Shown here one piece after another: positions 7,715 to 18,144 of a stretch of DNA of 64,000 nt (position 1 is its first letter; every line of letters begins with the position of its first letter). A program made the position numbers and the translations under genes. The notes beneath the pieces were generated by a model. The model searched no databases, was not told the origin of the DNA, and was given only the letters and a program-made list of their open reading frames with translations. The stretch is from the NCBI GenBank assembly GCA_003934925.1, contig JQIX01000029.1:1-64000 (forward strand), read 5' to 3'. This DNA comes from Epsilonproteobacteria bacterium (ex Lamellibrachia satsuma). Lineage in GTDB: Bacteria > Campylobacterota > Campylobacteria > Campylobacterales > Sulfurovaceae.

Positions 7715-9586
7715 ATGAAAAACTTTGGTTTGAACATTTGGGGGGATGATAACTTTATCATAGAAAATGATACGATCAATATTAATTATGCTTCCAATCC
7801 TTCACTGCTTGAGATCACGAATGAGATCAGAGAGAAAGGCTATAAAGGACCTCTTTTGCTTCGCTTTCCCCATCTTATAAAAAAACAGATCTCTACACTT
7901 TTCAATACCTTCGACAAAGCAAAAAAAACTTTCGATTATCATGGAAATTTCCAGGCAGTTTTCCCACTTAAGGTCAACCAATTCCCTAATTTTGTACATG
8001 CCCTCATGGATGTCTCCAAAGAGTACAGCTATGGGCTTGAAGCAGGCAGCAAGGCAGAACTTATTATTGCCATGGCCCAAACCCCTTTAGGCGCACCGAT
8101 CACTGTTAATGGCTTTAAGGACAAAGAGATGATCTCACTTTGTTTTATTGCAGCAAAAATGGGGCATAACATTACCATAACCATAGAGGGCTTGGGGGAA
8201 CTTGAAACTATCATAGAAGTAGATAAAGAATTCAACACCGATATAAAAAAACCTATAACTCCCAAGATAGGCGTACGGATCAGGCTGCACAGTTCAGGTA
8301 TCGGCATCTGGGCTAAAAGCGGGGGATACAGTTCCAAGTTCGGACTTACTTCTACTGAACTTCTGGAAGCCTATGAAATGCTGAAAAAGCATGAACTTCT
8401 CAGTCATTTATGGATGATACATTTTCATATCGGATCCCAGATGGGGGACATTGCTCCACTCAAAAAAGCGCTTAGGGAAGCCGGGAATATTTATGCAGAA
8501 CTTAAAAAGCGGGGCGCAGATTCCCTGGGTGCCATTAACATCGGTGGCGGACTTGCTGTAGAGTACAGCCAACACAGCAACAATCAGGAAAGAAACTACT
8601 CACTCGATGAATTTGCAAATGATGTAGTGTATCTTATGCAAGAGATAGCTAAAAGCAAAAAGGTAGCAGAACCTGATATATTTACGGAGTCCGGACGTTA
8701 TATAGCCGCTTCCCATTCTGTTCTTATAGCACCTGTACTTGAACTTTTTTCACAGGAATACCATGAAAAAGGATTACGTTTAAAGGAAGTGAACCCTCCT
8801 CTTATACAGGAACTTTATGACCTGTTTAATACCATTAAACGTAAAAATGCCAGAGAATACCTACATGATGCACTTGACCATATGGAGAGCCTGCTTACAC
8901 TTTTCGATCTTGGATATATCGACTTGGAAGACCGTTCAAATACTGAACTGCTTGTCAACCTTATCATTAAAAAAGCCATAGCACTGCTAAAAAATGAAGG
9001 TACGGATGAACTGAAAAAACTTCAGGACCGAATACAGGAAAAATATTTGGTGAATTTCTCAGCTTTTCAGTCCTTGCCTGACTTTTGGGGGTTGGCACAG
9101 CACTTTCCTATTGTCCCGCTTGATAAACTTGATGAAAAGCCGAGCAATCCTGCCAGTATCTGGGATATCACCTGTGACAGTGACGGAGAGATTGGGTTTG
9201 ATCGTGAACTTCCACTCTATCTGCATGATATTGATGTAAGTAAAGAGGAATATTTTATAGCCTTTTTCCTTACCGGTGCCTATCAGGAAGTTCTGGGGAT
9301 GAAACACAACCTTTTTACACACCCAACGGAAGCGGTTATAAAGTTTGATGAAAAAGGCAACTATGTCATCGACAAATTGATAGAAGCACAAAATCTTATG
9401 GATATTCTGGATGATCTGGATTATGATACAAATCTCATAGACAGATCACTCAAATATAAAATAGAAGATTCTGCACACATAAGCAAAGAAGAAAAAAATG
9501 AACTTTTAGGCAAACTTTACCTTTTTTTAAGCGAAAATAGCTATCTTAAAACCATTCAAGCCCAAAATGAAAACAAAAAAGGATAA
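7715..9586 (+). CDS. speA: Biosynthetic arginine decarboxylase
   Basis: A fold-type III PLP enzyme that converts arginine to agmatine, the first committed step of polyamine synthesis in this phylum. The PLP lysine is in AVFPLKVNQ (Lys86), [10 protein letters not shown] follows, the phosphate-binding glycine run is [11 protein letters not shown], and the C-terminal active-site half has the segment around [13 protein letters not shown] with its reactive cysteine. Length is 623 residues, as expected. cysE follows after 5 bases. Carboxynorspermidine synthase (15,342) and decarboxylase (53,463) in the same window complete the picture of a carboxyspermidine route. Confidence 0.95.
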   Translation: MKNFGLNIWGDDNFIIENDTININYASNPSLLEITNEIREKGYKGPLLLRFPHLIKKQISTLFNTFDKAKKTFDYHGNFQAVFPLKVNQFPNFVHALMDVSKEYSYGLEAGSKAELIIAMAQTPLGAPITVNGFKDKEMISLCFIAAKMGHNITITIEGLGELETIIEVDKEFNTDIKKPITPKIGVRIRLHSSGIGIWAKSGGYSSKFGLTSTELLEAYEMLKKHELLSHLWMIHFHIGSQMGDIAPLKKALREAGNIYAELKKRGADSLGAINIGGGLAVEYSQHSNNQERNYSLDEFANDVVYLMQEIAKSKKVAEPDIFTESGRYIAASHSVLIAPVLELFSQEYHEKGLRLKEVNPPLIQELYDLFNTIKRKNAREYLHDALDHMESLLTLFDLGYIDLEDRSNTELLVNLIIKKAIALLKNEGTDELKKLQDRIQEKYLVNFSAFQSLPDFWGLAQHFPIVPLDKLDEKPSNPASIWDITCDSDGEIGFDRELPLYLHDIDVSKEEYFIAFFLTGAYQEVLGMKHNLFTHPTEAVIKFDEKGNYVIDKLIEAQNLMDILDDLDYDTNLIDRSLKYKIEDSAHISKEEKNELLGKLYLFLSENSYLKTIQAQNENKKG

Positions 9587-9591
9587 TAAAA

Positions 9592-10293
9592 GTGAATATA
9601 TTTAGTCTTATTAAAGAAGATTTTGAAAATGTTAAGCGAAATGATCCTGCTTTACATTCAACTTTTGAACTTTTTTTTAACTATCCCGGATTATGGGCAC
9701 TCTTTTTTTATCGTTTCGCACATTGGTTCTACAGTAAAGGATTGAGATTCATTCCCCGCTTCATCTCAGCGCTTGGCCTCTTTTTAACCACTATAGACAT
9801 TCACCCCGCCGCAACTATAGGACGCAGGGTATTTATAGATCATGGTGTAGGTGTGGTTATCGGTGAAACTGCTGTTCTCGGTGATGATGTGATCGTTTAT
9901 CAACAGGTAACATTGGGCGGGGTGAGTACAAGTAAAGGCAAAAGACACCCGACCCTTGGAAATAATGTTGTTATCGGTGCCGGAGCCAAAGTACTTGGGA
10001 ACATCACCATAGGTGCGAACTCAAAAGTTGGCGCAAACTCCGTAGTGGTTAAAGATGTACCTGCTGATTCTACCGCCATCGGTATCCCGGCACGTGTACT
10101 CAAAAGAGGTTTTGACAAAACACCACTCAGTCACAACAAGATACCTGATGTCAACAAAGAGATCTTTGAGTACCTTCTTAAACGTATTGAACTTCTTGAA
10201 GATGCACTGCCTAAAGGAAAACAGGACGGTATCAAAGAAAAAGACAATAAACTTGAAGAGCTTTATAATAACTTTATTCACAGTATGGATTGA
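9592..10293 (+). CDS. cysE: Serine O-acetyltransferase
   Basis: It acetylates serine with acetyl-CoA to give O-acetylserine, the acceptor for sulfide in cysteine synthesis. The C-terminal half is a left-handed beta-helix of hexapeptide repeats. It carries [19 protein letters not shown] with the catalytic histidine and [13 protein letters not shown]; the end of the helix reads [22 protein letters not shown], shortened here to [14 protein letters not shown]. The start is GTG at 9592, preceded by AAAGGATAATAAAA. At 233 residues it is a short-form CysE. It probably shares a transcript with speA. Confidence 0.93.
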   Translation: MNIFSLIKEDFENVKRNDPALHSTFELFFNYPGLWALFFYRFAHWFYSKGLRFIPRFISALGLFLTTIDIHPAATIGRRVFIDHGVGVVIGETAVLGDDVIVYQQVTLGGVSTSKGKRHPTLGNNVVIGAGAKVLGNITIGANSKVGANSVVVKDVPADSTAIGIPARVLKRGFDKTPLSHNKIPDVNKEIFEYLLKRIELLEDALPKGKQDGIKEKDNKLEELYNNFIHSMD

Positions 10294-10365
10294 CAATATT
10301 ACCTCAATAGCACATTTCTAAACCACTTTTGGATATAATATTTAAATTTTTTCTAAGGGTTTTTT

Positions 10366-11535
10366 ATGTTATCAGAACGTATTCAGACACTATCACCATC
10401 ACTCACGATTGCTATCACTATGCTTGCTCAGGATCTCAAGAAGTCAGGTAAAGACATTCTCAGTTTCTCAGCAGGTGAACCGGATTTCGGTACACCAAGA
10501 CGTATCAAAGATGAAGCGATCAAAGCGATCAATGAAGGATTTACCAAATACACGGCTGTACCTGGCATAATAGAAGTTCGTGAAGCGATCGCCGGAAAGC
10601 TCAAAAGAGACAATGGACTTGACTATGAAGCATCTGACATCATAGTAAGCAATGGGGCAAAACACTCTCTATTCAACCTTTTTCAAGCTGTCATTGATAG
10701 AGGAGATGAAGTCATCATCCCCGCTCCATACTGGGTAACCTATCCTGAACTTGTCAAGTATGCTTTCGGTATTCCTGTGATCATTGAAACACATGATACC
10801 AGCGGTTTTAAGATCACTCCTGAACAGCTCAAAGCAGCGATCACTCCAAAAACAAAAATGCTTGTACTCACCACCCCTTCCAACCCTACCGGTTCTATCT
10901 ATAGTAAAGAGGAACTTGAAGCACTGGGAGAAGTACTCAAGGGTACGGACATTCTTATTGCCAGTGATGAAATGTATGAAAAACTCGTTTATGGTGTGGA
11001 TTTCGTGGCTACGGCAAGTATTTCAGAAGATATGTTCCAAAGAACCGTAACGATCAATGGCCTGAGCAAATCCGTTGCCATGACAGGATGGCGTTTTGGT
11101 TATCTTGCTTCACCGAACAAAGAGCTGATCTCAGTGATGAACAAATTACAAAGCCAAAGTACTTCCAATATCAACTCCATTACCCAAAAAGCAGCGATCC
11201 CCGCACTGAACGGTGAAGTCGATGATGAGATAGAGATGATGAGAAAAGCGTTTGAAGGGCGGGCAAAAGAGGCTGTGGAACTGATGAATAAGATCGAGGG
11301 TATCAGCGTAATAAAGCCGCACGGAGCCTTCTATCTCTTCGTGAATATCAAAGAGATCAGTAATGACTCTATCGCATTCTGCAAGGAACTTCTGCAAGAG
11401 ACCGGTGTGGCAGTTGTACCGGGCATAGGCTTTGGATCAGAAGGCTACTTCAGATTTTCATTTGCTACCGACATGACAACGATCCGTGAAGGTATCAGAC
11501 GTATAGAAAAGTTTGTTCAAGGTAAACGAAGTTAG
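10366..11535 (+). CDS. aspC: Aspartate aminotransferase (class I/II, AspB type)
   Basis: A PLP-dependent enzyme interconverting aspartate and oxaloacetate with glutamate as partner. Family marks are SAGEPDFGTP near the N-terminus, YTAVPGIIEVREAIA, NPTGSIYSKEE, and NGLSKSVAMTGWRFGY with the PLP lysine. The arginine binding the substrate carboxylate is in YFRFSFA. Length is 389 residues. It matches the AspB subgroup common in Campylobacterota. It stands 72 bases after cysE and has its own GG-rich ribosome-binding site (AAGGGTTTTTT). Confidence 0.92.
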   Translation: MLSERIQTLSPSLTIAITMLAQDLKKSGKDILSFSAGEPDFGTPRRIKDEAIKAINEGFTKYTAVPGIIEVREAIAGKLKRDNGLDYEASDIIVSNGAKHSLFNLFQAVIDRGDEVIIPAPYWVTYPELVKYAFGIPVIIETHDTSGFKITPEQLKAAITPKTKMLVLTTPSNPTGSIYSKEELEALGEVLKGTDILIASDEMYEKLVYGVDFVATASISEDMFQRTVTINGLSKSVAMTGWRFGYLASPNKELISVMNKLQSQSTSNINSITQKAAIPALNGEVDDEIEMMRKAFEGRAKEAVELMNKIEGISVIKPHGAFYLFVNIKEISNDSIAFCKELLQETGVAVVPGIGFGSEGYFRFSFATDMTTIREGIRRIEKFVQGKRS

Positions 11536-11599
11536 CATTTATACATGAGGGCAGATGCAGCCTTCATGTTTCTCCTCTGTCTATGCGAAAGGTTCACTC

Positions 11600-13720
11600 A
11601 TGAAATCTTTTTTTAAAGTCTCTCTACTTCTTTTATTGTTCGATATCCCCCTTTATGCAAAAGCAAAAGAGGTCGATTTTTCTATGGTCATCAGCGGAGG
11701 GATAAGTCTAGGTGCTTATGAAGCAGGATATAACTGGGCAATGATCAAAATGCTCAGCCATATGCACAATACAGATAAGCAGATCAGACCCAAACTGCGT
11801 TCTGTGGCAGGTGCTTCAGCAGGATCCATCAATGCCCTGCTCTCTGCAATGTACTGGTGTCAGAAACCTTCTGAGCAAGAACACAATAATACGATCGATG
11901 ATAATCTTTTTTATAATACCTGGGTTGGTCTTGGACTTGATGACCTTATGATCAAAGGTAAAGATAATGAGAACAAGAGTACCCTGTTCACCCGTAAAAT
12001 ACTCAAAAAAAAGGCTGATGCGATCATAGCACACCTTCAAGAACCTATTTACCGCAAAGAATGTAAAGTTCCATTGGGTTTTTCCCTTACCAAAGCCAAA
12101 CCGATGATCGAAACCTTTCAGGGAATAGAGATCAAGAATCAACATTTTTCTGCTCCTTTTACCTTGAAAGAAAAAGAAGGCAAGCTACAGATCCTCAACA
12201 AACAAATGCCCAAAAGCAGTGATTTTTATCTTTCGATCCCAGGTATTGAAAAAGATATCAACAAAATAGTACCTGTTCTCTTTGCTTCTTCTGCATTCCC
12301 AGGTGCTTTCGAGCAGGTAAAACTGAATTATATCTATAACAAAAAAAAGTATTCAAGCTATTTCATTGACGGCGGCGCTTATGCAAATCTGCCACTCCAA
12401 TTGGCCATAGAACTGGACAAAAGAGCCAAGAAATTCCTCTTTATCGATCCTAACAATGTCAGAGGTGAAGAATATACAAGCACAGAAGAGGAAACAGAGG
12501 AGATGCCCCTTGGCTTTTTTCATTCCAACGGCCTGCCTCTGCTCAGCAGTCTTGATATTTTTCAATCCATGAAACTTTACGAGGCGATCAACCGCTATTT
12601 CAAGAATGATCCTTCTTACTCACTCATACTCTCTTCCCGGCATCATCCTATCACCGGCGAATTTTTAGGTCATTTTGGTGCTTTTCTCGATAAGAATTTC
12701 CGTATCTATGACTATCATGTCGGTGTCTATGATGCCATATACCATCTTGCAAAGACACTGAAAAGCAAAGGCTACGCAGCAGAATATACCTCACAGGTTG
12801 CTTTAATGGATCATCTCAAACAGATATTGGGAATAGATGAAAATCCTCAGGCAAAAGATGCTTATGATCTTTTTCTACAAACAGAGTACTATCACAAAAT
12901 ACCCTCAAAACCCAGTATGTTTCTCGCTATCTATAAGGCATTTAACCTGCAAAAGAGTGATAAAAAGAGATATACATTAAAAGAGTTCGAGAATTTTCTT
13001 AAAAAACTTGATCTGAAACAGCTTTCTCCCTCAGAGGATAGTTTTTTGCACTATGCAAAAAAAGACATCAAGCATTGGTATAAACGTCCTATGAGGCAGA
13101 TAATTACACGCATTGCAACCCTGGAGAACGAACGGGCAAGAATATTAACAGAACGCAATGAAGATGACAGTAATGCCGGAACTGCACGTATCATTTCTAA
13201 TGCAACGAATATCGCAGCATGGAGCGGCACTAGCCTGGTCAAAGAAAAACAGGGGTTCCATTTTCTTCCTCTGAATGCGCCTGAAGAGGAAAAGGAAGAT
13301 CCTCTCTATATAGCATTAAGATTCTTACCCAGTGAAGTGGCATTTGACAATACCTTAAGTACCGGTATCAGCCTTGGCTACAGTGCCTTCTGGTACAGTA
13401 ACCTTGGACTGTCCGATGGATTGGAAGCTAAACTTTCTTTCGTCCATGAAAAGCGGGAAAATGATTTTTTACATCTGGATATCAATACATTCTATGATTA
13501 TAATGAGTTCATAACATTTGGGGGCGGATTGACCTTATTCGGCAATACACAGGGACGATTCTATCGGGTTAAGGATCTTTACGGTTTCAATGCCTATATT
13601 GATCTGCTTGAGATCCTCCGATTAACCTACATGAAACGTTATGCTCAAGAGGGTAACAGTGATTATCTTTTTTTAGGTATCGAGAATATCCCAAGCCTCA
13701 TATATTGGCTCAACAGATAA
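11600..13720 (+). CDS. Secreted patatin-like phospholipase with C-terminal barrel-like region
   Basis: The ATG at 11600 gives a clean signal peptide (MKSFFKVSLLLLLF, cleavage near AYA/AKA at residue 20-22), so it is preferred over an earlier ATG at 11555. The patatin domain has the oxyanion loop SGGISLGAYEAG (about 32-43), the nucleophile elbow GASAGS with Ser73, and the catalytic aspartate in DGGAYANLPL. The catalytic dyad is therefore intact. The middle (residues 380-560) is helical and unfamiliar. The last 150 residues alternate polar and aromatic residues and end in a short tail, which could be a small outer-membrane or beta-sandwich domain. The protein is likely exported and acts on phospholipids or lysolipids. 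Confidence 0.85.
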   Translation: MKSFFKVSLLLLLFDIPLYAKAKEVDFSMVISGGISLGAYEAGYNWAMIKMLSHMHNTDKQIRPKLRSVAGASAGSINALLSAMYWCQKPSEQEHNNTIDDNLFYNTWVGLGLDDLMIKGKDNENKSTLFTRKILKKKADAIIAHLQEPIYRKECKVPLGFSLTKAKPMIETFQGIEIKNQHFSAPFTLKEKEGKLQILNKQMPKSSDFYLSIPGIEKDINKIVPVLFASSAFPGAFEQVKLNYIYNKKKYSSYFIDGGAYANLPLQLAIELDKRAKKFLFIDPNNVRGEEYTSTEEETEEMPLGFFHSNGLPLLSSLDIFQSMKLYEAINRYFKNDPSYSLILSSRHHPITGEFLGHFGAFLDKNFRIYDYHVGVYDAIYHLAKTLKSKGYAAEYTSQVALMDHLKQILGIDENPQAKDAYDLFLQTEYYHKIPSKPSMFLAIYKAFNLQKSDKKRYTLKEFENFLKKLDLKQLSPSEDSFLHYAKKDIKHWYKRPMRQIITRIATLENERARILTERNEDDSNAGTARIISNATNIAAWSGTSLVKEKQGFHFLPLNAPEEEKEDPLYIALRFLPSEVAFDNTLSTGISLGYSAFWYSNLGLSDGLEAKLSFVHEKRENDFLHLDINTFYDYNEFITFGGGLTLFGNTQGRFYRVKDLYGFNAYIDLLEILRLTYMKRYAQEGNSDYLFLGIENIPSLIYWLNR

Positions 13721-13752
13721 AGAAAAAGAAGTGTTTTCTACTTCTTTTTCTT
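13720..13752. terminator. Bidirectional terminator between patatin and dedA genes
   Basis: A perfect 12-bp stem AAGAAAAAGAAG (13720-13731) and CTTCTTTTTCTT (13741-13752) encloses a 9-nt loop. It lies between convergent genes and overlaps the last codons of the dedA-like gene, whose MTKKKK tail is encoded by the stem. A-rich and T-rich arms would serve both directions. Confidence 0.65.
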
Positions 13753-14295
13753 CGTCATCTTCTCCAAACCAAACCAGACCAGACCAACTATAGTCAGCAA
13801 TACTACCGGTGCGATCCACGGACGCTCTTTGATCACAGTAAAGAATGCAATGATATACTCACTTGCATAGTATGCTGTCAGGCCAATGACCGTTACAAAT
13901 ATAATAGAAGCAAAGATATTGAAAAAAACAAACTTTTTAAAATCATACTTTGCCAAAGCCATAGAAAGAGGCACGATCGTCTTTACCCCATAAATGAATT
14001 TCTGTATGAAAATTGCCAATACCCCGTACTTACGCATGATAAGCGTTGCCAGAGCCAATTTCCGTTTATGTTTGGCAAAATAAGGCTGTATCTCCTTTTT
14101 CTGATATTTCCCCAGGTAAAAAAGAAAATTATCCCCCATAAAGTTCGCTACAGCTGCCACAACTAAAGCTGTGGTCAGGTCCATATGCCCCATAAAAGAA
14201 AAAACACCCGCAGCCGCTACGATAAAGAACGAACCGCCGAAAGAAAAAAAAGCTACTGCCAGATAACCCCAGGTTTCCAGTGAAGAAAAATCCAT
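13738..14295 (-). CDS. DedA family membrane protein
   Basis: DedA/VTT proteins are inner-membrane proteins now linked to lipid-carrier or phospholipid flipping. This 185-residue member has the short re-entrant segments and the signature FMGDNFLFYLGKYQKK followed by FIQKFIYGVKTIVPLSMALAKY, cut here to KFIYGVKTIVPLSMALAKY, with the conserved R/K-F-x-G-x-R-like stretch in a KFIYGVKT form. About four to five hydrophobic stretches are visible. It converges with the patatin gene and shares a terminator hairpin. Confidence 0.88.
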   Translation of the reverse strand: MDFSSLETWGYLAVAFFSFGGSFFIVAAAGVFSFMGHMDLTTALVVAAVANFMGDNFLFYLGKYQKKEIQPYFAKHKRKLALATLIMRKYGVLAIFIQKFIYGVKTIVPLSMALAKYDFKKFVFFNIFASIIFVTVIGLTAYYASEYIIAFFTVIKERPWIAPVVLLTIVGLVWFGLEKMTKKKK

Positions 14296-14393
14296 AAATA
14301 TATCCTAAGTTTTAAGTAAAGAATCATACCAAAACATTATTAATAGGCAACCACAAGGGATTGTCCCTGCAATGATATGCTATAATTTCATTT

Positions 14394-15308
14394 ATGATAA
14401 GTACCCTTCTATCCATTATCTTTGTGTATGTCTTTATCATACTTGGTTATCTATCCAAACGCATTTTTAATGAAGATATGAGTACCAGGACACTGACACT
14501 GATGTCTGTTTACTTTCTACAGCCCTTTGTGACCGTCTGGGGCTTCAGTACGGCAAAACTGCATGCGGAACACATCTATGTACCCCTCCTCTATCTAAGT
14601 ATCATATTTATCCTGCTTATTCCTAGCATTCTCATGAGCAAAATACTTTTTGATGATCCAAAGAACCGCGCGATCTTCTCCATTGCCGGCTTTGTAGGGA
14701 ACACTGGTAATATCGGTATTCCTCTTGGTATTGCCCTGTTTGGGGAAGCATCCGTGATCTACACAACACTCATCAATATCGCCAATGTCTTTGTAGTGTA
14801 CATCATCGGAGTCTACATCTACTCACGCGGCTCCTTCAGTATCAGAAATTCTCTTTTCAACATCATCAAGATCCCTATCATCCCTGCTTCTGTAGTTGCT
14901 ATATTCATCAATATTTACGACATCCCTCTAAATCCTCAAATAGAAGAATTCTTAAAAATGGGAGCCTATGCAGGTATTGTTCTGCAACTTTTTCTACTGG
15001 GTACTTTCCTGCAAGGTATTCGGATCAGAGAGCTTCATCCAAAAATCTTTATAGGGACCATTACACAAAAGTTCATCATAGTACCGCTTGCCACAGCTGT
15101 AATACTCAGTTTTACTTCCCTTCCTCTGTTCATACAGGGTGTTATACTCATGGAGATGATCACCCCGCTTGCCATTGCCAACATCAATCTGGCTTCCCTC
15201 TATAACTGTAAGCCCAAGGATGTGACTTCGTTGATCCTCTTGAGTACACTCCTTTTCATACCCATACTTTTTGTCTTGAGCTATGTCATAAATCACTATT
15301 ATTTGTGA
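14394..15308 (+). CDS. AEC family transporter (auxin efflux carrier-type permease)
   Basis: A 304-residue inner-membrane permease with about ten transmembrane helices in the BART superfamily pattern. Members export small organic acids or amino-acid-like compounds. The substrate cannot be read from sequence. Recognisable segments are GFVGNTGNIGIPLGIALFGE (20 residues, a strong AEC signature) and the C-terminal EMITPLAIANINLASLY. The gene starts 98 bases from the divergent dedA start and is followed by carboxynorspermidine synthase after 33 bases, so co-transcription is possible. Confidence 0.9.
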   Translation: MISTLLSIIFVYVFIILGYLSKRIFNEDMSTRTLTLMSVYFLQPFVTVWGFSTAKLHAEHIYVPLLYLSIIFILLIPSILMSKILFDDPKNRAIFSIAGFVGNTGNIGIPLGIALFGEASVIYTTLINIANVFVVYIIGVYIYSRGSFSIRNSLFNIIKIPIIPASVVAIFINIYDIPLNPQIEEFLKMGAYAGIVLQLFLLGTFLQGIRIRELHPKIFIGTITQKFIIVPLATAVILSFTSLPLFIQGVILMEMITPLAIANINLASLYNCKPKDVTSLILLSTLLFIPILFVLSYVINHYYL

Positions 15309-15341
15309 TAAAATAATTCAATCTTTTTTCAGGAGTCAAAT

Positions 15342-16577
15342 ATGATGTCTAAAAAAACCCTTATCATCGGCGCAGGCGGTGTCGGAAATGTGGTTGCTTT
15401 CAAGTGTGCCATGAATGCAAATACCTTTGGAGAGATCACTTTGGCAAGCCGTACACTCAGCAAATGTGATGCCATTGCAGCCAATGTCAAAGCAAAAACC
15501 GGCGTAGAGATCAAAACGGCACAGGTAGATGCTGATTCCGTACCTGAGCTTATAGAGCTTATTACCCATACAGGTGCAAATATCGTTATCAATGTTGCCC
15601 TTCCGTACCAGGACCTTAGCATCATGGATGCCTGCCAGGAAATGCAGGTGGATTACCTCGATACCGCCAATTATGAACATCCTGATACAGCCAAGTTTGA
15701 GTACAAAGAGCAGTGGGCAAGAGATGAGGAGTTCAGAAAAACGAATATTATGGGATTGCTTGGAAGCGGTTTTGACCCGGGCGTGACCAATGTTTTCTGT
15801 GCCTATGCGCAAAAACACTACTTTGATGAGATCCACACCATAGACATCCTCGACTGTAACGCCGGAGACCATGGCTATCCCTTTGCTACCAATTTCAATC
15901 CGGAGATCAACCTTCGTGAAGTTTCAGCAAAAGGAAGATATTGGCAAAAAGACAACAATGGACAAGGAAAGTGGATAGAGACCGAACCCATGGAAATCAA
16001 ACAGGTATGGGACTACCCGGAAATAGGGGCGAAAGACAGCTACCTCCTCTACCACGAGGAGATGGAGAGCCTTGTCAAGCATATAAAAGGATTGAAGCGT
16101 ATCAGATTTTTCATGACCTTCTCAGAGAGTTATCTTACCCATATGAAATGCCTTGAAAATGTAGGCATGCTTGGCATCGAGCCTGTAGAACACAAAGGGA
16201 TGAAGATCATTCCCATAGAGTTCCTCTCTACACTGCTTCCCGATCCTGCAAGTTTGGGGCCGCGTACCAAAGGCAAAACAAATATCGGTATTTTTGCCAA
16301 AGGTATCAAAGACGGTAAAGCACGTACTGTTTACATCTACCAGGTAAGTGACCATGAAAAGTGCTATGAAGAGGTTATGAGCCAAGCAGTAAGCTACACG
16401 ACCGGTGTTCCTGCAATGATAGGTGCCAAACTGATGCTTGAAGGAACCTGGCAGGGCAAAGGGGTCTTCAACATGGAGCAGTTCGACCCCGATCCGTTCA
16501 TGGATGAGCTGAACAAACAGGGATTACCGTGGAAGGTTATGGAACTGGGAGCAGATGAAACAAGAGAAGTGGGCTAG
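15342..16577 (+). CDS. Carboxynorspermidine/carboxyspermidine synthase (saccharopine dehydrogenase family)
   Basis: This NADPH enzyme condenses aspartate semialdehyde with putrescine or diaminopropane to give carboxyspermidine or carboxynorspermidine. The Rossmann motif IIGAGGVGNVVAFKCA is at residues 6-21. Later segments DCNAGDHGYPFATNFNPE, LLGSGFDPGVTNVFCAYA and YTTGVPAMIGAKLM are typical of the CANSDH branch rather than lysine-pathway saccharopine reductase. Length is 411 residues. AGGAG stands 6 bases before the ATG at 15342; a second ATG follows at once. The decarboxylase that uses the product is at 53,463, unlinked. Confidence 0.9.
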   Translation: MMSKKTLIIGAGGVGNVVAFKCAMNANTFGEITLASRTLSKCDAIAANVKAKTGVEIKTAQVDADSVPELIELITHTGANIVINVALPYQDLSIMDACQEMQVDYLDTANYEHPDTAKFEYKEQWARDEEFRKTNIMGLLGSGFDPGVTNVFCAYAQKHYFDEIHTIDILDCNAGDHGYPFATNFNPEINLREVSAKGRYWQKDNNGQGKWIETEPMEIKQVWDYPEIGAKDSYLLYHEEMESLVKHIKGLKRIRFFMTFSESYLTHMKCLENVGMLGIEPVEHKGMKIIPIEFLSTLLPDPASLGPRTKGKTNIGIFAKGIKDGKARTVYIYQVSDHEKCYEEVMSQAVSYTTGVPAMIGAKLMLEGTWQGKGVFNMEQFDPDPFMDELNKQGLPWKVMELGADETREVG

Positions 16578-16641
16578 GTTCTCAGGGGTAATTCATAGGT
16601 AATAGAGTCATATTATAATCTCAGAAAAAGAGGATATTTCT

Positions 16642-18093
16642 ATGTATAAAAAGATTATTTTTCTACTCTCTTTATCTGTATTTTTGCATGCAGATTTTTT
16701 GACAAATCCCCTTCCTGTCTCCTCTTCGACAGAAACAAACACGACCCGATCTCAGGCAGCTCTGGATCAGGAGATCGAAACCTATCAGACTCTTGTGGAA
16801 AAATCCCTCACTATAAGAGTAAAAGCATTGCATCTCTTTGAAGATCTGGTAGGGAAAGAACAACTTAGCGGTGCCGATCTTGACAGAATACATCATGCGA
16901 TCCTGGACTATCTCAGTGTCAAAGAGCCTATCAATGATATGATCGACAGATACCAATACCTTACAGAAGAAGCTGACAACTACAGTTCCAAAGAACGTTT
17001 GGAACGTTTGATGATAAGTCTGTCTGCAATGCTTCTACGCTATGATGATTATCTGCTTGTCTATGCATATTATGAAAATGATTCCAAACTAAGAAACGTT
17101 TTCAATAGTGAAGATAGTGCCTATGGAATTGAAGAAAATACACTTAGTGACATGACAGATACATACAATGACTATTTCGACAGAGAAGATATAAAAGATA
17201 TGATCTCTTTCTATCAGGAACATATCACTGCTTTTGAAGAGACAAAAGAAGATTCCTTTGCGTACCTCAAAACAATGATCGAACAGAGTCCATCCTACCG
17301 GAAAGGTTTTGATGATGATCTTGTCTATGCCCAAAGCAATGTTGAAGACCTTACCCATTCCGTAGCAGATGAAGGAGACGGTTCTCTTTCAGACATGACC
17401 AATGAACTCAGCAAAACGTTTGGGAACAGTGCAGGTCTGGTCGAAACGAGAAAAGGGAAACTCTATGAAGATGAAGCTGTCCTGCAGAATGTACGTTCTG
17501 TCATCAAAGCAGGTGACATTTTACTTGAAAAAACACCTTTCAGACTGACAGACAAACTCATCCCCGGACATTGGGGACATGCTGCTGTCTATATCGGAAC
17601 AGCCGACGAGCTAAAAGATCTGGGTATTTGGGATCATCCGGTTGTCGTACCTTTTCATCAGGACATACTTGATGGCAAACTGATCGATGAAGCGCTTAGA
17701 GACGGTGTTCAGCTCAATACGATTGAACATTTTATGAATATAGATGATCTTGCTATCCTTCGAGATCATACGGAATCTTCAGAAGACAGGGCAGACCGTA
17801 TCATACTCACCCTTCGCCAACTAGGAAAAGAATATGATTTCAATTTTGATATTGAAACCAGTGACAAGATCGTATGTTCCGAACTCATCTATGCAACAGC
17901 TATACTGATAGACTGGGAAACTGAAGAGCTTTTAGGCAGACATACCATCAGCCCTGACAATGTAGCGGTAAAATCCATCGAAGAAGATTCAATACTTGAC
18001 ATTGCCCTCTTCTATCATGATGGAGAAGAGATAAAAACAGATAAAAAAGAGATGATGAGAACTCTGATTGAAGAGGATGAGGAAGAAGCATAA
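16642..18093 (+). CDS. YiiX/YebB-like exported NlpC/P60 cysteine hydrolase
   Basis: The N-terminus (MYKKIIFLLSLSVFLHA) is a signal peptide. Residues 30-280 are helical and acidic with no family I recognise. The C-terminal domain (about 285-450) is a permuted papain-like YiiX/YebB fold: AGDILLEKTPF starts it, GHWGHAAVYIG (about residues 308-318) gives the histidine, and KIVCSELIY (about 409-417) gives the catalytic cysteine. Such enzymes cleave amide or ester bonds in cell-wall or lipid substrates. Length is 483 residues. The acidic C-terminus (EEDEEEA) may be disordered. The substrate is unknown. Confidence 0.8.
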   Translation: MYKKIIFLLSLSVFLHADFLTNPLPVSSSTETNTTRSQAALDQEIETYQTLVEKSLTIRVKALHLFEDLVGKEQLSGADLDRIHHAILDYLSVKEPINDMIDRYQYLTEEADNYSSKERLERLMISLSAMLLRYDDYLLVYAYYENDSKLRNVFNSEDSAYGIEENTLSDMTDTYNDYFDREDIKDMISFYQEHITAFEETKEDSFAYLKTMIEQSPSYRKGFDDDLVYAQSNVEDLTHSVADEGDGSLSDMTNELSKTFGNSAGLVETRKGKLYEDEAVLQNVRSVIKAGDILLEKTPFRLTDKLIPGHWGHAAVYIGTADELKDLGIWDHPVVVPFHQDILDGKLIDEALRDGVQLNTIEHFMNIDDLAILRDHTESSEDRADRIILTLRQLGKEYDFNFDIETSDKIVCSELIYATAILIDWETEELLGRHTISPDNVAVKSIEEDSILDIALFYHDGEEIKTDKKEMMRTLIEEDEEEA

Positions 18094-18144
18094 ATATCAT
18101 TCTGCTACAATACTGCTACAACAAATAGAGAGCAGGATGGAACA

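Noticed and set aside
13705-14166. 153-codon plus-strand ORF after the patatin gene
   Set aside because: It overlaps the dedA-like gene on the opposite strand and has a cysteine/histidine-rich, non-protein-like composition.
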